This document shows, in pieces, positions 23,401-30,160 of a stretch of DNA of 53,040 nucleotides. A program made the translations under genes and the position numbers. Below the pieces are notes generated by a model. That model had not been told where the DNA came from. It worked only from the letters and a program-made list of their open reading frames with translations, and did no database searches. The DNA is from a virus. The stretch's first letter is position 1. Every line of letters begins with the position of its first letter. The stretch lies in the IMG/VR virus record IMGVR_UViG_3300017962_000016, positions 1 to 53,040 of that record. One strand, given 5' to 3'.

Positions 23401-25209
23401 GAGATCATTGTTTCTCAATTGAACACAGCCATTACAAATGCGACAGTCACACGAGAAGGTTTCTCTATCCGTATCACCTCGAATACAACAGGAGCTTCTT
23501 CTGCGGTTATCATTGGTGATGGAAACGCCAACAACACTCTTGGATTCTCTCAGAATCAATCAGGTTCTCGTTCTTTGGTTTCTACCTCTGAACTTGTTTC
23601 TTGTATCGCTGGAGATGGTGATTGGACAGGGTTGGTTCAACTACTTGAAGATGAGGCTGGCACAGAGTATGTGTTCCTCCAAAGCACAACCACAGGGACA
23701 AGTTCTAATGTTTCTGTTTCTTCTGCAAGTGGAAACACAGCTCTCCGACAAGGCACAAACTTTGTTGATGAGGCAGGAGATGGTGCCGTCGGTGAAAGTG
23801 GTGTATCGGGATTTGTTGTTTCTTCTTCCGATAGTTTTGATGGCTCAGGTTCGGTCAATAACTCTGTTCTTTCAGGAACGGGTGTTGGACAAGATGGTGT
23901 CGTTGGACAAACCTATCGTGACCTTGTTACGGGCTTGACCTTTACTGTACTCCCACGAGATACAGGAACGGCTTATCCAAGTGGAGGCACATTGACTTTC
24001 CAAGTTTCTAAGTCTGCCACTACCGATGCCAACATTCCTGTATATGCAATCGCTGGTGTTGCTCTTTCTGTGGCGAATACATCTAATGTTGTTGTGGGAG
24101 ATAGTGCTGTTGTTTCTACTTTCAAGAGAACAGGTGCTCAACCTGAAATTAGCGACAACTACTTTGTATCGTACAACTATGCAAAGCAAGATTTCCAACC
24201 AAGAGTATTCACAAAGTTTGGTACGGTCGAATCTCTTTATGGAGAACTTGATCCTAGCAATCCATTAACATTGGCTTGTTATCTTGCTATGACAAATGGT
24301 GCTAGTCTTGTTGGTATCCAACAAGTTCAAAAGGATGAAATGTTGATTGGTGGTTCGTTCGCTCAAGCGAGTGTGACCAACTATCGTGATGCCGTTGATT
24401 CTCTCGCTGGAACATTACAAGGTGGAATCTCAGCCGATATTCTTATTCCATTGAGAGGAGATAGCCTAGAGCTCTATAAGTATATAGCTCGACACGCCAA
24501 TCTCCAAAGTTCTATTCGTTATCGTTCAGAGAGAACTGTTATCGCAGGTTTCGCTGCAGGAACACAGAGAGAAACAGCACAAAATTGGGCTAAGGCAATC
24601 CAAGAAACTCGTTTCCGATTGGTTTATCCTGACATTGTATATGTCACAACGACAGATCAATTTGGAAATGACACTCAACATCTTGTAGGTGGGGAGTATA
24701 TGGCAGCGGCTCTTGCTGGTCTTGTTGTTTCTCCAAATAGAGATGTGGCGACTCCTTGGACTAACTCTCGATTGTTCGGATTTGATAATCTTGCTCGTGT
24801 AAGTGACGCGGTTCAGAAGAATCAACTCGCAAGTGCGGGAATCACCGTTATCGAAGATGCCAATCCAGCTCTCAAGATTCGTCATGGTCTGACAACCGAT
24901 ATGGCAAATGTTCTCACAAAGACACCTACTGTCATTCAGATTGCAGATGAGGTACAACAAACTTGTCGTGTTGCTCTCGACAAGTTTATTGGAATCAAAT
25001 TCCTTCCCGGAATCCTTTCTCAAGTTGAGGGTACTCTCGCTATGACAATGAAAGAGTTCGTTCGTCAAGAGGTCATTACAGCCTATACAGGTATCAAGGC
25101 GAATATTTCTCCTGACGATCCAACGGTCGCAGAGGTTGAGGCATACTATCAACCTGTGTTCCCATTGTTATATCTTGTTGTGACATTCAATATGCGAGCA
25201 AGTTTGTAA
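20434..25209 (+). CDS. Tail sheath protein, oversized (1591 aa)
   Basis: The N-terminus (APPSVYTRTNFESPIQGT, then AKIPFLIGVGSE) and the C-terminal ~350 residues are sheath-like. In the latter, ADILIPLRGDSLELYKYIAR, GGEYMAAALAGLVVSPNRDV, SAGITVIEDANPALKIRHGL and FIGIKFLPGILSQVEGTLAM follow the order of sheath C-terminal domains, which end in a strand that links neighbours. Typical sheaths have 400-700 residues. The extra ~850 residues lie between these parts and are beta-rich. They contain at least three copies of one module, at about 193-266, 680-790 (two shorter copies) and 955-1040, each with a strand like LVLxVDGxxxxI and, in two copies, IGDGxANxxLGF. I infer that these inserts decorate the outside of the contractile tail. 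The protein contracts to drive the tube through the host envelope. Confidence 0.85.
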   Translation: MAFPSSNYAPPSVYTRTNFESPIQGTLAGAKIPFLIGVGSEILTQSDLEVVRGSSAVVDQQIVQEDMAGRVVVSELQSGEVVLGSYDGETAKIQVRNYPIVTGNGTGTTSTKPSDVSVVLNGNPVVVIALDGAKGILTLSEIPKENDILKVTYFFNRTDTLVTDDVSSQVSSEGVALFSQKAENYSFESGVTDTLVLIVDGTTLAIPMSGSSVSAAQAVAQIKSGAGSTSLSATTFVNNEGNTAVSITADSEIIIGDGGANVVLGFAQGESSGRVKTFYTFNGPIVDGSNGGVVTTDTAHVVVKVDNIQVIPQSVDGYSRAVTLSVPPAAGSTVTIQYHFNTWEDTFDYLAHTGITEISLVGETPSKATFINGVDYILKDDKIIWGTATLVESGDYTQGGTLFGENQVTSTLVDHKAYFEPCSAVVDTSVSPAIASKTKFQLPFVPTTGNGRNTPIGLSLFQTVSNGRIDLPTNRPDLVKAYWGYSAQDAMDRGEVAIVSVDHETSTITLKDPIPTGASVWATLYYNTIQDTETSIVCSVAGISGVGEYSLQDSNGNPIHIPQFVEKSASLATVTVNFPSGSELLSDVRFESPHVGTNFKGQVEEIVTVTFTSTEDTPAKYALKSVSPFAFISGNSDTLKLNVNSSDKTIELNTSFEAHLLGDEIVYTNAGYTALEISAGVNDNLVLTIDGQQVDVTLTAGTGKAASDFVSDINTAVDAVNPTFTGLTKFLVGFTIVNGVNDELTFKLSSGDVTITLTAATYSTASDLVDHINAIIAAEATGKIAKLTGNNTSSATDPTEARIEASVNTLGQIVFTFAESNTPSATSCSFNTSEKLAQQIGLDASVITFDADYVAASFASITGTGSEKFHDRLILKNRIEPKGYIGMAQSGISVDVCTAISELGLQRGDYGIASTSAVVKAATVIGEIGLSGTQDAVDSDVLVTLYQSGGTTPQNNIFKLNVDGTPFTIELKDNAGSSITSGSSADVKFEIIVSQLNTAITNATVTREGFSIRITSNTTGASSAVIIGDGNANNTLGFSQNQSGSRSLVSTSELVSCIAGDGDWTGLVQLLEDEAGTEYVFLQSTTTGTSSNVSVSSASGNTALRQGTNFVDEAGDGAVGESGVSGFVVSSSDSFDGSGSVNNSVLSGTGVGQDGVVGQTYRDLVTGLTFTVLPRDTGTAYPSGGTLTFQVSKSATTDANIPVYAIAGVALSVANTSNVVVGDSAVVSTFKRTGAQPEISDNYFVSYNYAKQDFQPRVFTKFGTVESLYGELDPSNPLTLACYLAMTNGASLVGIQQVQKDEMLIGGSFAQASVTNYRDAVDSLAGTLQGGISADILIPLRGDSLELYKYIARHANLQSSIRYRSERTVIAGFAAGTQRETAQNWAKAIQETRFRLVYPDIVYVTTTDQFGNDTQHLVGGEYMAAALAGLVVSPNRDVATPWTNSRLFGFDNLARVSDAVQKNQLASAGITVIEDANPALKIRHGLTTDMANVLTKTPTVIQIADEVQQTCRVALDKFIGIKFLPGILSQVEGTLAMTMKEFVRQEVITAYTGIKANISPDDPTVAEVEAYYQPVFPLLYLVVTFNMRASL

Positions 25210-25232
25210 TCATAAAGATTCAGATACACACA

Positions 25233-25265
25233 AAGCCTCTTGGATTCTTTCAAGGGGCTTTTTTT
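25233..25265 (+). terminator. Rho-independent terminator after the sheath gene
   Basis: AAGCCTCTTG pairs with CAAGGGGCTT (one G-T pair) around an eight-base loop, followed by seven T. Confidence 0.8.
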
Positions 25266-25302
25266 ATGTCAAAGCGATCTCTAATGGATAGATTGTCGGT
25301 AC

Positions 25303-25313
25303 TGTTCTATACA
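25303..25313 (+). promoter_or_regulatory. Shared 11-mer TGTTCTATACA upstream of the methyltransferase
   Basis: The same 11 bases occur at 13402 ahead of the gene at 13490. It resembles an extended -10 box but has no clear -35 partner. It may mark a promoter class for non-structural genes. Confidence 0.25.
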
Positions 25314-25335
25314 ATAAAAATCTATTGGAGAAACA

Positions 25336-27462
25336 ATGAAGTTTATGTCTTTTTTTAGTGGGATTGAAGCAGCTTCTGTCGCTTGGAAGCCACTAGGGTG
25401 GGAATGTGTAAGTGTGAGCGAGATAGACGAGTTCGCAAGTGCTGTTCTAGCCCACAGATACCCAAATGTACCAAATCTCGGTGATATCACCAAAATATCG
25501 GAGGATAAATTAAATGAAATCAAACGAAAGCACAACGGAATCGATCTTATCATTGGAGGATCTCCTTGTCAGTCCTTCTCAATTGCAGGACTCAGAAAGG
25601 GACTTAAAGACCCTAGAGGCAACCTTATGCTTGAGTACGCTCGAATCGTCCATACCATCCGTCCAAGATTCTTCATATGGGAAAATGTTGTCGGTGCTTT
25701 ATCCACAAACGGAGGACGAGATTTTGGAACACTCCTCACAACAATGGCAAAATTCGGGTATCGTCTCCAATGGCGAGTGCTGGATGCTCAGTTCTTTGGA
25801 GTCGCCCAAAGAAGGCGTCGAGTCTTTCTTGTGGGATATCTTGGAAACAAACCAAATTGGGACAGAATACTATTTGAGCCCAATTGCGGCAAAGGGAATC
25901 ATACGGAGAGCCAAAACGAATGGGGTGACGATTCATCCGAAATTGAGGACAGCCTTGATGGAGATTATTCAGAACGAGAGCTGAGTCTTTCTGATATGCT
26001 TTTCGGTGGCTCAAATGAGGTTGAAGAAGAACCACAAGAATCACAAGAACCACAACCTAAAAAAGAAAATCCTTTTGTGTTTCCAAGTAATTGGCATCCA
26101 AACGAGGGAGAACACACCAATGTTTCTCCAACTCTCACAACAAAGGGCTCTGTTCGAGTAGTTGAAAATGATCAAGATGGTGTGTGGTTTCTTCCAACAA
26201 CACAACCGAATGGTGTGACCTTGTTTCGGAAAACAAACATCTCCTCAACCCTTGTAGCCGCTATGGGTGGCGGGGGTGGACATATCCCTAATGTGGTGGA
26301 AAATAAAACTTGGGTTATGGCAAGTTTGCACAACAATGATGTAGCAGGTTTTAAGGCTTCAAATGTATCTCCCACACTCCTTGCCACTATGTCACACGAT
26401 GTCGTTCCAAGAGTTTTTGATGAAGAAAAACCTAAGTCGGTTTGGATAATGCGAAATAGCCTTGTGGGTGGCATACAAGGGTTTGGTCTTTCTAGTGTAT
26501 CTCCCACACTCCTTGCTGGTATGGGTCTTGGGGGGAATGTTGTACCCATGCTCCTAGATGAAACTTCACAAGAAGATATACCAAAGGTGTTCATAACAAG
26601 AGGGGATAATTGGGGTGCGATTTCTTGTGGTCGATATGACCATGTGGCACCAACGCTTGTTTGTTTTGTGGGTTCTCGTCCTGTTATTATAGACGAGAAA
26701 CCAAAGCCTTTCGTTATGGCAAGTACCAACTCAAATGACATATCAAATGCAAAACACTCCAATGTTGCACCAACCTTATGCACTTTTGTTGGACAGAAGC
26801 CAATGATCCTAGAAGAACCTTTCTTGTTTCACAACAACTACAAGAACCACCCACCTAAGCCACAGAGTAATTGCCCTACTTTGATGGCATCAATGGGTGG
26901 TGGTGGGGGGCATATCCCTTTTGTTGTGGAAAATGTTTCTTTCTATCAATCAAACAACTTTAGTGGATCACAATATGCTCTTTTCCATTCCAATTATTCG
27001 TCTTATGGACAATTGAGAGAACCTGTAGAGAAAGCACACACTTTGATGGCGGCTATGGGCAAAGAACCTCGTATGGTTCCGATGGTGATGGAAGAAAACA
27101 TTATTGCAAGTATCGTTCAACCAAAGGAAGATATCGAACAAGTACCTATCAGTCTCTACAATGGTGCGGTCAATACAGATGTCTTTCATACACTAACAGC
27201 CGCGACAGCAATCAATGCAAGTGGTCCTCGTTTGTGGGAACGATCTACTTATCGGAATCGTATTCGCAAACTCACAGAGATTGAATGTGAAAGGCTACAA
27301 GGTTTTCCTGACAATTGGACAAAGATTCCATACAAGGGCAAGCCTGAGAGTAATTGTCCGAAATCTCCTCGATATAAATGTCTAGGAAATTCAATGGCTG
27401 TTCCTGTCATTGAGTGGATCGGTACAAGAATTGAAAAATTTGATAACAACCAATTAACATAA
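25336..27462 (+). CDS. Cytosine-C5 DNA methyltransferase with many target-recognition modules
   Basis: The classical motifs are present: I, MSFFSGIEAASVA (residues 4-16); IV, GGSPCQSFSIAG (74-85) with catalytic Cys78; VI, FIWENV (113-118); VIII, QFFGVAQRRRRVFLVG (152-167); IX, IRKLTEIECERLQGFP (643-658); X, CLGNSMAVPV (682-691). It transfers a methyl group to cytosine C5 in a specific DNA sequence. The region between motifs VIII and IX is about 475 residues; a single-specificity enzyme has about 80-150. It holds nine repeated modules (see the repeat entry). It stands alone between terminators with its own GGAG. I infer a multi-specific methyltransferase protecting phage DNA from host restriction. 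No restriction partner is present. Confidence 0.9.
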   Translation: MKFMSFFSGIEAASVAWKPLGWECVSVSEIDEFASAVLAHRYPNVPNLGDITKISEDKLNEIKRKHNGIDLIIGGSPCQSFSIAGLRKGLKDPRGNLMLEYARIVHTIRPRFFIWENVVGALSTNGGRDFGTLLTTMAKFGYRLQWRVLDAQFFGVAQRRRRVFLVGYLGNKPNWDRILFEPNCGKGNHTESQNEWGDDSSEIEDSLDGDYSERELSLSDMLFGGSNEVEEEPQESQEPQPKKENPFVFPSNWHPNEGEHTNVSPTLTTKGSVRVVENDQDGVWFLPTTQPNGVTLFRKTNISSTLVAAMGGGGGHIPNVVENKTWVMASLHNNDVAGFKASNVSPTLLATMSHDVVPRVFDEEKPKSVWIMRNSLVGGIQGFGLSSVSPTLLAGMGLGGNVVPMLLDETSQEDIPKVFITRGDNWGAISCGRYDHVAPTLVCFVGSRPVIIDEKPKPFVMASTNSNDISNAKHSNVAPTLCTFVGQKPMILEEPFLFHNNYKNHPPKPQSNCPTLMASMGGGGGHIPFVVENVSFYQSNNFSGSQYALFHSNYSSYGQLREPVEKAHTLMAAMGKEPRMVPMVMEENIIASIVQPKEDIEQVPISLYNGAVNTDVFHTLTAATAINASGPRLWERSTYRNRIRKLTEIECERLQGFPDNWTKIPYKGKPESNCPKSPRYKCLGNSMAVPVIEWIGTRIEKFDNNQLT
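26107..27231 (+). repeat. Nine target-recognition-like modules inside the methyltransferase
   Basis: The modules are centred on a Thr-Leu pair at residues 266, 305, 347, 391, 440, 480, 515, 569 and 619, so spacing is 35-54 residues. Typical cores are NVSPTLLATM, SVSPTLLAGMG, HVAPTLVCFVG and NVAPTLCTFVG, each followed by a hydrophobic strand (such as VVPRV, RPVII or KPMIL) and a variable segment. Two modules share an identical MGGGGGHIP loop (310-318 and 520-528), which suggests recent duplication. Target-recognition domains of SPR-type multi-specific enzymes are of this size and contain a conserved T-L pair. Confidence 0.8.
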
Positions 27463-27483
27463 TAGGTATTATGTAAAACCAAT

Positions 27484-27506
27484 GAGAGGGGACACCCTCT
27501 CTTTTT
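27484..27506 (+). terminator. Rho-independent terminator after the methyltransferase
   Basis: GAGAGGG pairs perfectly with CCCTCTC around a four-base loop, followed by five T. Confidence 0.75.
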
Positions 27507-27526
27507 CAACCCACAGGAGAATCGCT

Positions 27527-27721
27527 ATGAGTGATAAATCAGTAAAAGAAAATGTACAAGTTCTCGTTGATACATTAACCTCTGCCTTAGAAGATGCTGA
27601 AAAGTTTTCTGACAAAGGAAACGCCGCTGCGGGAACACGAGTTCGCAAGGCACTTCTTGATGTGAGTAAATCTTGCAAAGAGATTCGTCAGCAAGTATCG
27701 GACGAGAAAAACACAAAATAA
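27527..27721 (+). CDS. Histone H1-like (Hc1-type) small DNA-binding protein
   Basis: The frame opens at 27482, but the ATG at 27527, seven bases after AGGAG, gives the natural start. The 64-residue product has KENVQVLVDTLTSALEDAEK, then GNAAAGTRVRKAL (31-43) and a helix SKSCKEIRQQVSDE. The block FxxKGNxAAGTRVRKxL is typical of the Hc1-like histone family (PF07432) found in Chlamydiae and Bacteroidetes. Such proteins bind and compact DNA. It is the first of two related small proteins between the methyltransferase and the tail tube gene. A role in condensing phage DNA or displacing host proteins is inferred. Confidence 0.65.
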   Translation: MSDKSVKENVQVLVDTLTSALEDAEKFSDKGNAAAGTRVRKALLDVSKSCKEIRQQVSDEKNTK

Positions 27722-27750
27722 TTTTCTAGGCTAGATATTTTGATATGGGT

Positions 27751-27780
27751 AAGGTGGTTGTGATGACCACCTTATTTTTT
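27751..27780 (+). terminator. Rho-independent terminator
   Basis: An eight-base perfect stem (AAGGTGGT with ACCACCTT) with a seven-base loop, followed by ATTTTTTTT. It separates the two histone-like genes; the next ribosome binding site lies directly in its wake. Confidence 0.75.
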
Positions 27781-27791
27781 TGGAGTGAGAA

Positions 27792-28010
27792 ATGTTTTTG
27801 GAGATTAGAGCTCTGTCTATTATGGAAAAGGCAAAGGAAATGCGAAAAGACCTACAAGCCTTTGAAGATCCCGCTATGAAAAGTACAAGAGCGGGTATTC
27901 GTGCAAGAAAGATGGCAAAAGAGATAGAGAAAGACCTTATAGCACTCCGAAAAGAAATTATGACCATTCGTAGGAAGCGAGTCGCAACAGGAGAGAAAAA
28001 AACATTGTAG
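27792..28010 (+). CDS. Second small histone-like protein
   Basis: The 72-residue product is helical and basic: IMEKAKEMRKDLQAFEDPAM, then KSTRAGIRARKMAKEIEKDL, ALRKEIMTIRRKR and a Lys-rich end. The segment STRAGIRARKM (31-41) is similar to AAGTRVRKALL in the preceding protein, and both are followed by a charged helix of the same length. I infer a diverged paralogue or at least the same fold. The Lys/Arg content fits DNA binding. GGAG lies eight bases ahead. Confidence 0.5.
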   Translation: MFLEIRALSIMEKAKEMRKDLQAFEDPAMKSTRAGIRARKMAKEIEKDLIALRKEIMTIRRKRVATGEKKTL

Positions 28011-28020
28011 GGGGTTTTTC

Positions 28021-28037
28021 AATAAAGACTTTATATT
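28021..28037 (+). promoter_or_regulatory. Candidate late promoter motif (AATAAAGACTTTATATT)
   Basis: A copy of the recurring motif 64 bases ahead of the tail tube gene. TTTCTATATC follows ten bases on. Confidence 0.45.
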
Positions 28038-28100
28038 TCTATATCTTTTGTAGGAGTATCATCCTTCGTTAATGAGCAAAAAATGTAGAGAGGTGTATCA

Positions 28101-28913
28101 ATGGCAACCCCAAAAACAAGTGGTTTTACCAACCCTGATTTAAGTCCTGCGAATGGCGTTCAAGGTTCTTCTTATTTGTATCAATACGGTACAACACCAA
28201 ACACTCGTGTGGCTATGTCACAGAAAATCCGACTTTTGACTCCCGCTTATGGTGGAGGTCAGGCTTTATTTCAAATCGGTCTAGTCGCGGATTTTAGTGC
28301 GTCACAGAGCAAAGGGAATGAACCTGTTCGTGGAATCGGTTTTGGTGATCATGTGGCAGAGATTGTTCCTACGGTCACAGATCCCGTAGAACTTTCAATC
28401 ACAAGGTCATTGATGTATTTGTCTAACATTTGGCAAGCCACAGGCTATGCGGGTGGAATTGATGGTCCTGTTCGTTCATTAAAGCACCACAGGTGGCCCT
28501 TTGATCTCGAACATCAGTTGGTTTTCTCCTCTCTTGTTGATGCCGATCTTTATGGTTTAGAAAATGCGAACAATTCTGATGCTGGAAAGAAAGATGGTTT
28601 CCATCAAGGACATAAGGCACTCCAATATCCTAAGTTGCATGGTGACTACGGAAACAATCCTGCCCATAGTGTTCTTATTACAATGTACGAGGCTTGTTGG
28701 TGGACTTCTTGGGATTTGACCAACCAAACAGCCGATGGTGGTGTTCTTCAAGAAAGTGGTTCAGCTGCTGTCACCGATGTTCATGACTATGCTTCTGTGT
28801 ATGGTGAGTTCCTTGCAAGTGGAAACGATCCAACAATCGGTCAATATGGTTCTATTCGCTTTGCTGGGACAACAAACATTCCCACACAAACTGCAAGTAC
28901 CTCTCTTACTTAA
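28101..28913 (+). CDS. Tail tube protein
   Basis: The 270-residue product is beta-rich with little charge and sits at the canonical place between the sheath and the chaperone/tape-measure genes. Visible pieces are PAYGGGQALFQIGLVADFSA, EIVPTVTDPVELSITRSLMY, and HSVLITMYEACWWTSWDLTN, followed by AVTDVHDYASVYGEFLASG. Tube proteins of myoviruses share the plan of a strand-rich core with a helix carrying aromatic residues, stack as hexamers and line the DNA path. The assignment rests mainly on position and composition. The 195-base gap that follows holds only a weak hairpin (28999-29019) and A/T-rich stretches. Confidence 0.7.
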   Translation: MATPKTSGFTNPDLSPANGVQGSSYLYQYGTTPNTRVAMSQKIRLLTPAYGGGQALFQIGLVADFSASQSKGNEPVRGIGFGDHVAEIVPTVTDPVELSITRSLMYLSNIWQATGYAGGIDGPVRSLKHHRWPFDLEHQLVFSSLVDADLYGLENANNSDAGKKDGFHQGHKALQYPKLHGDYGNNPAHSVLITMYEACWWTSWDLTNQTADGGVLQESGSAAVTDVHDYASVYGEFLASGNDPTIGQYGSIRFAGTTNIPTQTASTSLT

Positions 28914-29108
28914 TAGGGGTACAATGCTTACAGATCGCTTTGATCTTGTTCAGATGTAAATACACAAATAAACAAACACACTTACTTTTTCGCTCAAACC
29001 CAACACCTATGTGTTTGGACAATACAAACATAAATATATAAACACTAATGTAGAACATCTTTTCAAGATCAGATCGACTCCAAAAGATACAACACACAGG
29101 AGAATTTG

Positions 29109-30149
29109 ATGTTGAACCTTGCCCAATTAAAGAAAGCCCTAGAACCCATTAAAAGCCTCACAAGAGCAGAATCTTCAATTGTTTTGTCAGGAGTGGAGAT
29201 ATTTGTTCGTGTTCTCACTCCCGAACAAGATTTTGCTGTTCAAAAAGAGTCACAGTTTGTACTAGAAGAAATTCAAGAGGTTATGGAGGGGGGAGATAGG
29301 GTTAAACTCCTTGCGTATCTTGACGAGTTTCGCCTCCAAACATTGACTCGATGTATTGTGCAAATCGGTGACCTTGACTTGAGAGATGTCACCCATATAG
29401 AAACAGGCGAGTTGCTAGAGAATGGCACACCTATAAAGGTGTCCAAAGAGAAAGCACTCAAAGAGATTCTCTCCGAATGGAATCGTCCGATGCAAATCTC
29501 TATCTTGGATTGCTACAATGCTTTGGTAGAGAAAATAGAGAAAGAAACAAATACCTCTGTCAAGGGTGACTTTGCAGATGAGAGCTCAGAGATCACTTAT
29601 CTCAAATCTCGTCTTGCTGAATTAGAGGAATCGCAAAGCACAAAGCAATTGCAGAAAGAACAAGATGTCCGATCTACTTTCCGTAGTGTTGTAGAAACAA
29701 GTAAAGCGAAACAAACGGAAGAACAACGAACGAAAGACGCAAGCGATTACTTGAAAGAAAAGAAAGTTCAGCAAGAGAAAGTTCAACAACAACAACAAGA
29801 AGCTCCTCCTTCAAAACCAGAGACTAATCAGACTTCAGCAGAAACTCCCGTTTCTCGACAACCAATTTTTCCAACTCAATCAACACCCCCTCAACAAGTT
29901 CAACAAACTCAATCAAAACCACAAACACAAACACCACCCCTTTCTCCACAAACGACATCCTCTCCTAACGAAGACTCGGTGTTTTTCCAAGAGCAAGAGT
30001 TCCCACCGCAGAAACAAGAAACACTTGATGGCATAGAGGTCTATCGGCTTCCAACTCAGACATTGGGCGAAGAAATCGTTTCTCCAAACAAAACACAAGT
30101 ACAACCTACATCAAGAAACCCAAGATTCATCACACCTAATCAGAGCTGA
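29109..30149 (+). CDS. Tail assembly chaperone-type protein 1
   Basis: The ATG at 29109, with AGGAG ahead, is preferred to the TTG three bases before. Residues 1-150 look like a folded helical domain (LTRAESSIVLSGVEIFVRVL, then VKLLAYLDEFRLQTLTRCIV). Residues 155-230 are a charged coiled-coil and the remaining ~115 are Pro/Gln/Thr-rich and disordered. Position directly before a second such gene and the tape measure gene suggests a tail assembly chaperone. No ribosomal frameshift joins the two: a TGA in the second frame sits just before its GTG start. Confidence 0.6.
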   Translation: MLNLAQLKKALEPIKSLTRAESSIVLSGVEIFVRVLTPEQDFAVQKESQFVLEEIQEVMEGGDRVKLLAYLDEFRLQTLTRCIVQIGDLDLRDVTHIETGELLENGTPIKVSKEKALKEILSEWNRPMQISILDCYNALVEKIEKETNTSVKGDFADESSEITYLKSRLAELEESQSTKQLQKEQDVRSTFRSVVETSKAKQTEEQRTKDASDYLKEKKVQQEKVQQQQQEAPPSKPETNQTSAETPVSRQPIFPTQSTPPQQVQQTQSKPQTQTPPLSPQTTSSPNEDSVFFQEQEFPPQKQETLDGIEVYRLPTQTLGEEIVSPNKTQVQPTSRNPRFITPNQS

Positions 30150-30160
30150 GGGGGTGTTGA

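Noticed and set aside
25514-25984. Overlapping 156-codon open frame inside the methyltransferase
   Set aside because: It lacks a ribosome binding site, has no family resemblance and overlaps well-conserved motifs in the true frame.
28942-29070. Inverted pair GATCTTG / CAAGATC in the gap after the tube gene
   Set aside because: The arms are seven bases long and over 100 bases apart, so they are as likely to be chance as an attachment site or hairpin.
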